A program made the translations under genes and the position numbers. The notes beneath the pieces are model-generated. The model saw nothing but the letters and a program-made list of their open reading frames with translations. It made no database searches and had not been told where the DNA came from. This document shows positions 8,420-17,018 of a stretch of DNA of 64,000 nt, one piece after another (within the stretch, counting starts at the first letter, position 1; each line of letters starts with the position of its first letter). The stretch spans positions 56,548-120,547 of the forward strand of contig JAJFLU010000037.1 in assembly GCA_021772515.1 (NCBI GenBank), in the 5' to 3' direction. This stretch comes from Opitutales bacterium. GTDB lineage: Bacteria; Verrucomicrobiota; Verrucomicrobiia; Opitutales; UBA2987.

Positions 8420-9400
8420 TCAGTCCTCGAAATTGCTCAAAAAGGCCATCAGCCTTTCGCAAAGCAGATCGAGGAAACCCTCACCATCGGCATCGACGGC
8501 TACCTCGATATTCGGGGTTTTTCGTTTTTTGCTCCCGTGGCGGAAATCGCAAAGGGTCATCCCACGGGTCCACTCTCCCCGCGTCTCGACCACACAATGG
8601 ACCGGCTCACACTTTAAAAGCTCTGGAGCGATCAGCGCTGCCACCGCCAGGGGGTCGTGTAAAAAACTCCCTTCCAGCGACAGGGCTTCTTTGCTGGCTT
8701 TGAAATGAAACCGCAGCAGACGCCGGAAAAATTCCCCCTGTGGCGACCGCAAGGAGTCGAATCGAGCGAGACGGCCGGGGGGAAATAATGCCTTCAACGT
8801 GGCATCCAGCGGAACCAGCAAAAGGGGAATCCCGCTGGCAAAAACTTCCGCCGCCGACTCCGGGTCTTTGTAAATATTGAATTCGGCGGACGGGGTGACA
8901 TTGCCGCTCCTTTTGACCGCTCCGCCCATCACCACAATTCGAGAAATTTGGCCTTTGCTCTCGGGAAACTCGCGTAAAAGGGCCGCCACATTGGTCAATG
9001 GGCCCACCGCCACCAGATTCAGCCGCCCGGCATGTGCGGCCGCCAGCCGGGCCATCAACTCGACCGAAGGAATTTTCTCCGGCTCCCCCGACAGAGGGAG
9101 ACCCGTTTCACCTAACCCATCCATGCCATGAATATGCCGCGCCGCCGGAGTATCCGCCTCGACTCCCCAGCCAAAACCGACCGGGACACCCTCCCGCCCA
9201 AATAATTGCAGCAGCCGATGGGCATTCTCGAACGTCCCCTGCCGCCCAATGTTCCCCCCGACGGTGGAAATCCCCACCAAATCAATCTCCCCCGGCGAAG
9301 CCAGAGCCAGCATCAAAGCCACCGCATCATCAATCCCCGGATCCGTATCCAAAACCACCGGCACCGCCAGCCCAATATTGCCGCCAACCTCACTCACCAC
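8420..9400 (-). CDS. Inosine/uridine-preferring nucleoside hydrolase
   Basis: Hydrolyses the N-glycosidic bond of ribonucleosides. About 326 residues, the family norm. The calcium- and ribose-binding DTDPGIDDA motif is at about residue 18. LVAVGPLTNVAALL follows, then VVMGGAV, the AEFNIYKDPESAAEVF block, and a late HDPLAVAAL carrying the Asp that completes the metal site. The start is a GTG (9398-9400) that overlaps the stop of the upstream TPR gene by 11 bp, implying coupled translation. The family is firm; the preferred nucleoside is not determinable. Confidence 0.93.
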   Translation of the reverse strand: MVSEVGGNIGLAVPVVLDTDPGIDDAVALMLALASPGEIDLVGISTVGGNIGRQGTFENAHRLLQLFGREGVPVGFGWGVEADTPAARHIHGMDGLGETGLPLSGEPEKIPSVELMARLAAAHAGRLNLVAVGPLTNVAALLREFPESKGQISRIVVMGGAVKRSGNVTPSAEFNIYKDPESAAEVFASGIPLLLVPLDATLKALFPPGRLARFDSLRSPQGEFFRRLLRFHFKASKEALSLEGSFLHDPLAVAALIAPELLKCEPVHCVVETRGEWTRGMTLCDFRHGSKKRKTPNIEVAVDADGEGFLDLLCERLMAFLSNFED

Positions 9401-11240
9401 GTTCCTCCATTTCCTTCAAAAGAATCTCCAGATTTCTACGACCAGCTTCCTTATTCGGGTGCTCATAATTCAAATTCTCAAGAATCTCCAACGAACGCCG
9501 CATGAGTGGCTTGGCCTCATCGAGGCGGTTGGTGGCCTGCAGAAGTTGGGCCAGGTTGTTGAGGTTGATGGCTACAAAGGGATGATCGGGACCGCGTGAT
9601 TTTTCTTCGATTTTGAGGGCTCGCCTCATGAGAGGCTCGGCCTCCTCAAGGCGGTTGGTGGCTTGCAGCAGTCCGGCCAGATTGTTGAGGTCTATGGCGA
9701 CCTTGGGATGGTTGGGGCCGAAGGAGTCTTCGTCGATTTTGAGAGCGCGGCGCATGAGCGGCTCGGCCTCATCGAGGCGGTTGGTGTCTTGTAGCAACCG
9801 GGCCAAATTGTTGAGGTCCCTGGCAACATTGGGATGGTTAGGGTCGAAAGAATCCTCGTCGATTTTCAAAGCACGATGCATGAGTGGCTCGGCCTGGTCG
9901 AGGCGATTGGTGACACTCAGCAGTTGCGCCAGGTTGTTGAGGCGGATGGCGACATTGGGGTGATCAGGCCCGAAGGAGTCTTCGTCGATTTGGAGGGCCC
10001 GCCGCATGAGTGGCTCGGCCTGATCGAGGCGGTTGGTGGCCTTCAGCAGTGCGGCCAGGTTGTTGAGGTTGATGGCTACAAAGGGATGATCGGGACCGCG
10101 TGATTTTTCTTCGATTTTTAGGGCGCGTCGCATGAGCGGCTCGGCCTGATCGGGGCGGTTGGTAGCTTGCAACAGTTGGGCCAGATTGCTGAGGTCTATG
10201 GCGACATTGGGGTGATCGGGTCCGAAGGAGTCTTCGTCGATTTCAAGGGCGCGTCGCATGAGTGGCTCGGCCTGATCGAGGCGGTTGGTGGCCTTCAGCA
10301 GTGCGGCCAGGTTGTTGAGGCGGATGGCGACCTTGGGATGGTCCGGCCCGAAGAATGCCTCGTCGATTTGGAGGGCCCGCCGCATGAGCGGCTCGGCCTG
10401 ATTGAGGCGGTTGGTGGCCTGCAGAAGTTGGGCCAGATTGTTGAGGTCTATGGCGACATCGGGGTGGTCGGGACCGTAGGAGTTTTCATCGATCTCCAAG
10501 GAGCGTTTTATGAGAGGCTCGGCTTCCCTAAATTGCGCTTGTGTGTATAACGCCGCAAAAAGGCCATTGAGAATACTTGAACTTTCCGGGTGGACCTCCA
10601 ACAGGCCGCGTAAAACTGCTTCCGCCTCTTTGTATTTAGCTTCCCTTAGCAAAACGCCCGCATAGGAAAGCTGTGTATCTATGTTTCGCTCCAGCTCGCG
10701 ATTATATTTCTCCTTGGCCTCCTCCTCGGTTTGCTCCAATTCTTCGATGCGCTCCTCAAACGCCGCGCGCTCTTCCTCGGATAGTGGATTATTGGCAGCT
10801 TGAATCGACTCCACAGGCGGCTGCGATTTTACGATTTCCTCCTGTACCGCCTCGTACCCGGCCAGGAGTTTTTTTATATCCTCCTGCATCTCCCCCTGAC
10901 TCTCTCTTATTGCTTTTGTGTCTTCGGAAATGTCCTCAAGTTTTTTCCCAAAAGGAGACATTCCTGAATTCCACCAGTAAAGAACGATTACAAAAACCGC
11001 CATCCCACCCCCGGCGTCGAGTTTCACTGGTCCAATGTACGGTATCTCAACATCTGCCGCCAATGAAATGCTTCCACTTATTAAATAAGAAAATATCCCC
11101 GCCAGTAGCGCACACAGAAAACCAAGAAGCATGTGCAGCGTTGAAGGCAATTCCTTGGTTTCTGACCTGTAAGCCCAAACAACAAACAGGAGAAGAATCC
11201 CTCCCGATATCAAGGCGACGGTAACTTTGGTCTCAAGCAC
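9390..11240 (-). CDS. Membrane-anchored kinesin-light-chain-like TPR protein
   Basis: 616 residues. Two or three N-terminal membrane helices (about 6-24, 35-56, 79-90) are followed by a coiled-coil stretch (about 95-135 and 165-200). A tandem array of 42-residue TPR units occupies about residues 205-600. The unit consensus is AEPLMRRALKIDEDSFGPDH followed by PxVAIxLNNLAxLLxATNRL. Eight full units and a ninth decayed one can be counted. Arrays of this kind bind peptides or scaffold complexes; the partner is unknown. The array is nearly identical unit to unit at DNA level. The GTG start of the nucleoside hydrolase lies within its last codons. Confidence 0.9.
   Translation of the reverse strand: MLETKVTVALISGGILLLFVVWAYRSETKELPSTLHMLLGFLCALLAGIFSYLISGSISLAADVEIPYIGPVKLDAGGGMAVFVIVLYWWNSGMSPFGKKLEDISEDTKAIRESQGEMQEDIKKLLAGYEAVQEEIVKSQPPVESIQAANNPLSEEERAAFEERIEELEQTEEEAKEKYNRELERNIDTQLSYAGVLLREAKYKEAEAVLRGLLEVHPESSSILNGLFAALYTQAQFREAEPLIKRSLEIDENSYGPDHPDVAIDLNNLAQLLQATNRLNQAEPLMRRALQIDEAFFGPDHPKVAIRLNNLAALLKATNRLDQAEPLMRRALEIDEDSFGPDHPNVAIDLSNLAQLLQATNRPDQAEPLMRRALKIEEKSRGPDHPFVAINLNNLAALLKATNRLDQAEPLMRRALQIDEDSFGPDHPNVAIRLNNLAQLLSVTNRLDQAEPLMHRALKIDEDSFDPNHPNVARDLNNLARLLQDTNRLDEAEPLMRRALKIDEDSFGPNHPKVAIDLNNLAGLLQATNRLEEAEPLMRRALKIEEKSRGPDHPFVAINLNNLAQLLQATNRLDEAKPLMRRSLEILENLNYEHPNKEAGRRNLEILLKEMEERGE
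9490..10540 (-). repeat. 126-bp tandem repeat inside the TPR gene
   Basis: About eight and a half in-frame 126-bp units encode the 42-residue TPR repeat. About 50 bp around 9564-9615 recur essentially unchanged at 10068-10119, exactly four units (504 bp) apart. This points to multi-unit duplication or gene conversion within the array. Confidence 0.85.
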
Positions 11241-11412
11241 ATCAAAAACCTACCCATCAACCCTCATCTTGGGAAGGAAATAATCCTCGTGCGTTGGGGT
11301 GCTTTGGTGGGTAGCGGTTTGGACACCTTTATGCTGAGCGGTCCTTTTTTTCGATTAACTGCACCCGACCTGCCGATGCGGTCTGTATTTTCTGAGGTCA
11401 GGAATGAATCAA

Positions 11413-12180
11413 CTAGCCACTTTTGCGGGGTGGTCTTCTGCCTGGTGGGGGGCCTGGGGGGGGTAGGCCGGGTGGCGGTAGGAACAGGCCGCCGCCTAGT
11501 CCTTGGAGAGTTTGGCCGGTGCCGGAACCGGAATCAGAACCCGTCTCGGCAGCGGTCCCGCTGGAAGTATCCGTGGCAGCGGTATCGGTCGGGTTGTCGC
11601 TCGACGGGGCTGATTGGTCGCTGGTTTGGGTTGGCTGTCCCGAAGGTGGCTGATCGGCAGAAATGCTATCGCTCAAACCCCGAGCGGCGGCAGATGCGTA
11701 GCTTCTACTGAGCAACGCTCTCCTGCCGGCGATTGATTTTGGCAGTGGGGGCGGAGTGAAATTGGGGGGCGGGGTCGGGGGCAAGTATGCCGGTACGGTG
11801 GTTGGGGGTCTTTTTGGCAAAACGGGATGCACCTTTTGTTTGACCGGAGCTACGGGAGGAGCAGTTTTTTGGGCAAGGATAACGGGAATTGGGGTATCCG
11901 AACGGTCTCGCAGTGTTAGCCGCTGATTCCGGTTATCGATTTGTATTGAAACCGCATTGGTTTCAGGATCGTAACGAGTGACCTTGTAACCCGGCGAGGT
12001 ATCCTCATTGAGGCTCACCCATTCACTGCGGTCGGTGGCCTTGTCGAGGATGGAAAACATCCATTTTTCACCGATTTTGTAAACCCCTTGAAACTCGAAT
12101 GCCTGCGGCTGGGCAGAGGAGAACACCGGTATCATCAATAACAGAAAACAAAGAGATGAAGTTTTGCCAAATTGAGTCAT
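11413..12180 (-). CDS. Secreted protein with proline-rich tail, unknown function
   Basis: 255 residues. The signal peptide is about residues 1-23 (SSLCFLLLMIPVFSSAQ). A small folded part of about 75 residues follows (FQGVYKIGEKWMFSILDK; GYKVTRYDPETNAVSIQI), weakly resembling the short beta-barrel proteins associated with type II secretion/type IV pilus assembly (PilP/GspC style). The remainder is low-complexity: a Pro/Thr/Ser linker, then a Ser/Asp/Thr-rich stretch, then a tail made of PPPG repeats and ending RRPPRKSG. The last 25 residues resemble the proline-rich tail of the FKBP encoded just upstream. I do not assign a function. Confidence 0.65.
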   Translation of the reverse strand: MTQFGKTSSLCFLLLMIPVFSSAQPQAFEFQGVYKIGEKWMFSILDKATDRSEWVSLNEDTSPGYKVTRYDPETNAVSIQIDNRNQRLTLRDRSDTPIPVILAQKTAPPVAPVKQKVHPVLPKRPPTTVPAYLPPTPPPNFTPPPLPKSIAGRRALLSRSYASAAARGLSDSISADQPPSGQPTQTSDQSAPSSDNPTDTAATDTSSGTAAETGSDSGSGTGQTLQGLGGGLFLPPPGLPPPGPPPGRRPPRKSG

Positions 12181-12325
12181 TTACAAACAAATTTATTCTA
12201 TAGATGGGTTCGATAAGACTATAAATAAAACCGCCGAAATATCAATACAATATTTTTGTTACCCGATTGGAGATTTGACCGCTTTGGATATGATGGGTTC
12301 CGAGGAATTTGATTCAGTGTGCCTC

Positions 12326-13357
12326 TCAGGAGCCCGGGCTACCGGAGCGGGGTGGAGGGGAAGGCGGGGCTCCCTTGGGCGGTGGAGGTGGCGTGACCGG
12401 TAGGTTGTTCGGGAGGTCTGGAGGTCTTCTGGTGGGTGGAAACCCTGGGGGCGGGCCCGATGGCGGGGGAGGAATGTTGGTCGGAAAACCCTTGGGAGGG
12501 GCAGGTGCGCCGTTCACTTCCAGGATTTCGATTTCAAATATGAGCAAATCACCCGGTTTGATTATTCCACCGGGGCGTGGGTTGTTGCCGTAGGCGAGAT
12601 TGGAGGGAACATAGAGCATGATTTTGCCTCCTTGGCCGATTAGCTGGAGTCCCTCGGTCCAGCCTTTGACCACCCGGTTGAGGGCAAACTCGCCCGGGGC
12701 GTTTCGCTGGTAGGAGCTGTCGAATTCCGTACCATCAATTAGAGTCCCACGATAATTGACCTTTACCGTATCGGTTTCTTTGGGAACGACTCCACTGCCT
12801 TGCTCCAGAATTTTATAGTGGAGCCCACTTTCGGTTATTTTCACCTCTGAATCAGCGGCCAGCGCCATGAGAAATTTTTCACCTGCCTGGATATTGGGAA
12901 TGGCATCATTTTCCGTCTTTTCCTGTTGTTTCTTTAAATAGACAGCCCGTTTTTCCTGAACGATCGCCTTGGCCCGATTCAAATGCTCCTGGAGGTCGGG
13001 CGGTCTCTCCCCAGTTTCCGATGCGAGGCGGATCCCGCTGATAATGTATTCGAGCTCCTCTTCACTATAGCCGGCCTGCAACCCGACTTGCTGGCCAACT
13101 ATGTAGCCCAACGCGCGCAGGGCAGGGCCATCAGAATTTTGATCGGGCGCTGAACTCTCGGGAGCCTCTGCATGTTCCGCAATTTTATCTTCGAGGGAGA
13201 CCTCTGCGTGTTCATGGCTCGAAGCAGCTTGGTGGGAGCTTGATGAGGCGGCAGAATCTTCCTTTGCCGAGTCCGCAGATTTGCTGCATCCCCCGAGAAA
13301 AAGAATAATGGCGCCCGCCAAGGTGGTTGAAACTGGTAGAAATTTGTTGTTCATCAT
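12326..13357 (-). CDS. FKBP-type peptidyl-prolyl isomerase lipoprotein with proline-rich tail
   Basis: I take the start at the double ATG (13357), which gives a lipoprotein signal (AGAIILFLGGCSKS, lipobox LGGC). A later-starting frame from 13420 only adds 21 residues. After a Ser/Ala/His-rich linker comes an FkpA/Mip-type N-terminal dimerisation region (ALGYIVGQQVGLQAGYSEEE). The complete FKBP domain follows, with VNYRGTLIDGTEFDSSYQR, VVKGWTEGLQLIGQGGKIML, and IPSNLAYG written here as VPSNLAYGNNPRPGGI. The last 55 residues are almost only Pro, Gly, Arg and Ser. It should fold proline-containing proteins in the periplasm or outer membrane. Confidence 0.9.
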   Translation of the reverse strand: MMNNKFLPVSTTLAGAIILFLGGCSKSADSAKEDSAASSSSHQAASSHEHAEVSLEDKIAEHAEAPESSAPDQNSDGPALRALGYIVGQQVGLQAGYSEEELEYIISGIRLASETGERPPDLQEHLNRAKAIVQEKRAVYLKKQQEKTENDAIPNIQAGEKFLMALAADSEVKITESGLHYKILEQGSGVVPKETDTVKVNYRGTLIDGTEFDSSYQRNAPGEFALNRVVKGWTEGLQLIGQGGKIMLYVPSNLAYGNNPRPGGIIKPGDLLIFEIEILEVNGAPAPPKGFPTNIPPPPSGPPPGFPPTRRPPDLPNNLPVTPPPPPKGAPPSPPPRSGSPGS

Positions 13358-13505
13358 TAAAAAAGAATACTGAGGCTGTGGCGAAGTAATCAAGCTTGGA
13401 CTCGATATTTCCGCGACCAATTACATCGTAAGCCTTTGGCGCTAAATACGAGTTTACAAAAAAATATCTGTGTATAACAGTGCGATCTGTGGTTTAATAT
13501 TAACC

Positions 13506-13772
13506 AGAACCTATCTCAATTTCGAAGATGATGACGCAGAGAGCAATTATATATTCTGGGCAAGGCGCGACCGGGCTAAATGCCCTGTGGCCCGGTCGGA
13601 ACGCCGCTCAAGCTCATAATTGCCTCTGTCGGAAGGATTTGTGCGGCACGGTGGCACCTGCGGCGTTGGCTTGCGCCCGAAGGGCTTCTAGCCCATCGTG
13701 GTGCAAATCCGCCTGGCATCTGCCCCCGTGGCGCTACAAACATCATTAATCCGCGAATTTGAGATAGGTTCT
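13506..13772. mobile_element. 267-bp MITE-like element with 19-bp terminal inverted repeats
   Basis: Ends 13506-13524 and 13754-13772 are inverted repeats of each other, 18 of 19 bases paired (AGAACCTATCTCAA then TTCG at the left end). The interior has no credible gene but has strong hairpins: CGACCGGGC at about 13568 pairs with GCCCGGTCG at about 13592, and GGGCTTCTAGCCC lies near 13681. No target duplication is evident. Compact size, inverted ends and secondary structure fit a non-autonomous miniature element. The ATG of the next gene directly abuts the right end. Confidence 0.65.
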
Positions 13773-14429
13773 ATGAAGGCGAATTCTTATGAAGAACGTG
13801 CGCAGACGGCGGGGGAGGAGATTGCGAATAGTGTTAGTCATGGGATTGGCGCTTTGGGGGCGTTAGTGGCCACTCCGATTCTCATCGTTGCGGCGGTTCG
13901 TAGTGGCGATGGGGCAGCGGGGGTTGTCGGGGCGAGTATATTTGGGGCTTCCATGCTGCTGCTTTATTTGACCTCCACACTGTATCATGCACTGGCAAGG
14001 AACCAGGCCAAAAGGATATTTCAGGTGCTCGATCATTCGGCTATTTTCCTACTGATTGCGGGAACTTATACGCCGTTTACGCTCGGGGTGCTGCGTGGTC
14101 CTTGGGGGTGGACGCTTTTTGGCATCGTTTGGGGTTTGGCGCTGATCGGTGTGCTGCTAAAGGTTTTCGGCTCGATGCGATACCCCAAGCTTTCCACAGG
14201 CGTATATCTGGCTATGGGTTGGCTCGCAATTATTGCCGTAAAGCCGATGTTAACCCATATTCCTGCCGTGGGGCTTTACTGGTTGGTGGCGGGCGGACTT
14301 TTCTATACTTTCGGGGTGGTCTTTTACTCGTTGGATGATCGCGTTAAATACTGCCATTTCATCTGGCATCTATTCGTCGTGGCGGGAACCACATGCCATT
14401 TTTTCGCCGTGTTAGGCTATGCGTCCTAA
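13773..14429 (+). CDS. Hemolysin III / PAQR-family membrane protein
   Basis: 218 residues from the ATG at 13773. A longer frame from 13698 would start inside the inverted-repeat element and adds residues unlike the family, so I reject it. Seven membrane helices are expected. Family marks are EEIANSVSHGIGALGAL near the N-terminus, LLYLTSTLYHAL, FQVLDHSAIFLLIAGTYTPF and the C-terminal HFIWHLFVVAGTTCHFFAVL. These carry the Ser, Asp and His residues of the PAQR zinc site. Members affect membrane homeostasis; direct haemolysis is not a general property. The element's GAGATAGG may double as the ribosome-binding site. Confidence 0.93.
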   Translation: MKANSYEERAQTAGEEIANSVSHGIGALGALVATPILIVAAVRSGDGAAGVVGASIFGASMLLLYLTSTLYHALARNQAKRIFQVLDHSAIFLLIAGTYTPFTLGVLRGPWGWTLFGIVWGLALIGVLLKVFGSMRYPKLSTGVYLAMGWLAIIAVKPMLTHIPAVGLYWLVAGGLFYTFGVVFYSLDDRVKYCHFIWHLFVVAGTTCHFFAVLGYAS

Positions 14430-14500
14430 GGGGTGGATTAGAAGAGGAAGAGGATACCTGATGCGGATTGGCAGTTGGCTAATTCGCTGATTTCCGGTGT

Positions 14501-15907
14501 TTATTCGTGGCCTCGGCGGGATAGCCCTGATTCGATGGCGGTGTGGGCCACGGCGGCGGCTACTTTCTTTGCCACCGTGCGGTCGAACACGCTGGGCACG
14601 ATGTAGTAACGTGAGAGATTTTCTTCTTTGATGACCGATGCGATGGCGTATGCGGCGGCTTTTTTCATTTCCTCGTTGATGGCTGTTGCCTGGCAGTCGA
14701 GGACTCCCCGAAAGATTCCCGGAAAACAGAGGACGTTATTTATCTGGTTGGGGTAATCGCTGCGGCCCGTTGCCATAACGGCGACGTGAGGTTCCGCGAT
14801 TTCGGGCGAAATCTCCGGAGCGGGGTTAGCCATAGCGAAAATAATCGGGTCGGTGTTCATTGCTTTAACGTCATCGACAGTCAGCAGATCTGGCCCGGAA
14901 ACGCCCACGAACAGGTCGGCTCCTCGAATCACGTCCTGCAAAGATCCTGATTCCTGGCCGGGGTTGGTGATTTCCGCCATGCGTCGTTTTTCCGCGTTGA
15001 GGTCGTTGCGATCCTTGGATATCGCCCCCGTTCGATCACAGCCGATGATGTTTTGAACTCCCACCGATAACATCATTTCGGTGCAGGCGATACCAGCGGC
15101 GCCCATCCCGGCAACGACGACGCGGAGGTCTTCAAATTTCTTTTGGACCACTTTGAGGGAGTTGATGAGGGCGGCGATCATGACAACGGCAGTCCCGTGT
15201 TGGTCGTCGTGAAAGACGGGAATATCGAGTTCTTCGTCGAGACGGCGTTCGATTTCAAAGCATCGCGGCGCGGAGATGTCCTCGAGGTTGATGCCGCCAA
15301 ATCCCGGGGCGATGTTTTTTATGGTTTGGATAATTTCATCGGGATCCTTGGTGTTTAAGCAAATGGGAAATGCGTCAACACCGCCGAATTCCTTGAAGAG
15401 CATGGCCTTGCCCTCCATGACGGGCATGGCGGCTTCGGGGCCGATATCACCAAGACCGAGCACGGCGGTTCCATCGCTGACCACCGCGATCATATTTTTC
15501 TTTACGGTAAGATTAAAAGCTTTTTTGGGCTGTTCGTGAATGGCCATGCAGACTCGGGCGACACCGGGAGTATAGGCCATTGAGAGTTCGTCGCGTGTTT
15601 TGATGGGGATTTTGCTCTGAACCTCGATTTTTCCGCCGAGGTGCATGAGGAAAGTCCGGTCCGATACATGGACGACCTCGAGCCCTTCGACCTGACTTAA
15701 TGCGTTGACGATTTTCTCGCTGTGCTCGGTCCCGGAGGTATCCACGGTTATGTCGCGAACGATGGTGCCCTTTTCGATGCGGATGATATCAATTGCGCCG
15801 ATGTTACCGCCGCATTGACCGATGATGGCGGTTGCGCGGGCGAGGACTCCGGCGCGGTGATCGAGTTTCAAACGGACAGAGATGGCGTTTCCGGGGCTAG
15901 TATTCAT
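14501..15907 (-). CDS. NAD(P)-dependent malic enzyme with N-terminal ACT domain
   Basis: Oxidatively decarboxylates malate to pyruvate. 468 residues. Residues 1-80 form an ACT regulatory domain (RLKLDHRAGVLARATAIIGQ), suggesting allosteric control by a small ligand. The catalytic part has YTPGVARVC, the lysine-bearing KKNMIAVVSDGTAVLGLGDI, FHDDQHGTAVV for metal and malate binding, and a Rossmann segment VVVAGMGAAGIACTEMML. It ends with INNVLCFPGIFRGVLDC. Length and order match the short bacterial malic enzymes (MaeA/MaeB core without the phosphotransacetylase tail). It stands alone, transcribed leftward. Confidence 0.95.
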   Translation of the reverse strand: MNTSPGNAISVRLKLDHRAGVLARATAIIGQCGGNIGAIDIIRIEKGTIVRDITVDTSGTEHSEKIVNALSQVEGLEVVHVSDRTFLMHLGGKIEVQSKIPIKTRDELSMAYTPGVARVCMAIHEQPKKAFNLTVKKNMIAVVSDGTAVLGLGDIGPEAAMPVMEGKAMLFKEFGGVDAFPICLNTKDPDEIIQTIKNIAPGFGGINLEDISAPRCFEIERRLDEELDIPVFHDDQHGTAVVMIAALINSLKVVQKKFEDLRVVVAGMGAAGIACTEMMLSVGVQNIIGCDRTGAISKDRNDLNAEKRRMAEITNPGQESGSLQDVIRGADLFVGVSGPDLLTVDDVKAMNTDPIIFAMANPAPEISPEIAEPHVAVMATGRSDYPNQINNVLCFPGIFRGVLDCQATAINEEMKKAAAYAIASVIKEENLSRYYIVPSVFDRTVAKKVAAAVAHTAIESGLSRRGHE

Positions 15908-15995
15908 GATTAGGGTTTTACACTGTATTGGGGAAATTTAAAGGCTAAATAATCATGACACCTTTTATGCGATTTGGGTTATTGGTCGGCTGAAA

Positions 15996-16946
15996 TCACC
16001 GCCAATCGTCGATGATGTAGGCATCCGGCTTGTTGTAGCCCGGTTCGTTTGCCCGGTGCATGGTGACGCCCTGAATTACGGTGGAAAAACCGCGTTGCAG
16101 CATGATTTTATAGGCATCGTGGCGGCCCATGTTTACGCCTGCTTCGAGAAGAGTCATTTGCTGATCTGAGGCGAGGATTTCGCATCCGTCGAGGAGTTGT
16201 TCGAAGAGCTCTCCCCCGCCGGAGCCTGTCCTCACCGCTGCAAATTTGACGTAGCATTTGTTATTACCCGCTTCAGTGCCGGGCCCGAGGTGGCAGACCG
16301 CGAATCCGGCCAGTTTTCCTTCCTTGCGAAGGAGCACGGTTTCACCCAGCGATTGCCTGTGAACCGCGAGTATTTCGCGCTCAAGATCGAGGCCCGGATA
16401 GAGCTTATCCGTCAAAATGCGGCAATTATTCAGGCATTCCATCTGCTGTTTTTCGGGAATTTCCGAGAACTTTTTGAATGCCGATGCACCGGTTGGCCGT
16501 TGAACCGATTTTGACATGATCGCGGTGAGGAATCGCGGCCAGAATCCGAATTTTTGGTAAAGTCCGATATGTTTTGGGCTGGCGGCAAATGTATAGAGTC
16601 CGGCGTGGGTGACACCCCAATTTTTAAAGCAGTCCATAACCGGGGCCATCAGTTGCTTGCCGATGCCTTTGTCCCATAGATCGGGGTGAAGCGACAGGGG
16701 GCCAAAAAAACCCACACTGCCCCACCTCGCGGCGAAGTTCGAGCCAACCACCTCACCGTCCAGTTCTGCGCAAAAACCTGCCGTTGGGTCGGCCTGCCAG
16801 CGTGTGCTTGCGTAGTCGAGATCGGGCCAATAATTCTCTGGATCGGGGGTGCCGAGATAGGTTCCGAAGGCGAGTGACAGGATTTGCCCGGCGGCAGGCA
16901 AATCACTCTCGGTCAATAGGCGAATTTTGGCGCGCATCGTTCCCAA
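15996..16946 (-). CDS. GNAT-family N-acetyltransferase
   Basis: 316 residues. The N-terminal GNAT domain (about 6-150) has RLLTESDLPAAGQILSLAFG and FGPLSLHPDLWDKGIGKQLM. The second is the acetyl-CoA pyrophosphate-binding motif A (written Q/R-x2-G-x-G/A as K-G-I-G-K-Q). LYTFAASPKHIGLYQKFGF follows. The second half (about 170-300) looks like a second, more degenerate GNAT fold (LLRKEGKLAGFAVCHLGPG; LLEAGVNMGRHDAYKIMLQR), as in double-GNAT proteins. The acceptor substrate is unknown. It precedes the ABC ATPase gene stop by 72 bp but is read in the same leftward direction, so cotranscription is possible. Confidence 0.85.
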   Translation of the reverse strand: MGTMRAKIRLLTESDLPAAGQILSLAFGTYLGTPDPENYWPDLDYASTRWQADPTAGFCAELDGEVVGSNFAARWGSVGFFGPLSLHPDLWDKGIGKQLMAPVMDCFKNWGVTHAGLYTFAASPKHIGLYQKFGFWPRFLTAIMSKSVQRPTGASAFKKFSEIPEKQQMECLNNCRILTDKLYPGLDLEREILAVHRQSLGETVLLRKEGKLAGFAVCHLGPGTEAGNNKCYVKFAAVRTGSGGGELFEQLLDGCEILASDQQMTLLEAGVNMGRHDAYKIMLQRGFSTVIQGVTMHRANEPGYNKPDAYIIDDWR

Positions 16947-16961
16947 ATGCTCAATTGGATA

Positions 16962-16992
16962 GACCGCAGATTACTCTGATGAGCGCAGATAT
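16962..16992. repeat. Solo copy of the degenerate spacer repeat
   Basis: GACCGCAGATTACTCTGATG followed by AGCGCAGAT is a reverse-oriented, decayed copy of the ATCTGCGTAATCTGCGGT half-unit found repeatedly at 46-47.8 kb, 52.9 kb and 54.1 kb. Confidence 0.5.
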
Positions 16993-17018
16993 TTGGATAG
17001 AGGGCTTGCCGGGATTTT

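Noticed and set aside
9490..10540. CRISPR or intergenic tandem repeat
   Set aside because: The 126-bp period is exactly 42 codons of an uninterrupted TPR-coding frame on the minus strand; open frames on the other strand are shadows.
13698..13772. Extended N-terminus of the hemolysin-III protein
   Set aside because: The extra 25 codons lie within the inverted-repeat element and do not resemble the family.
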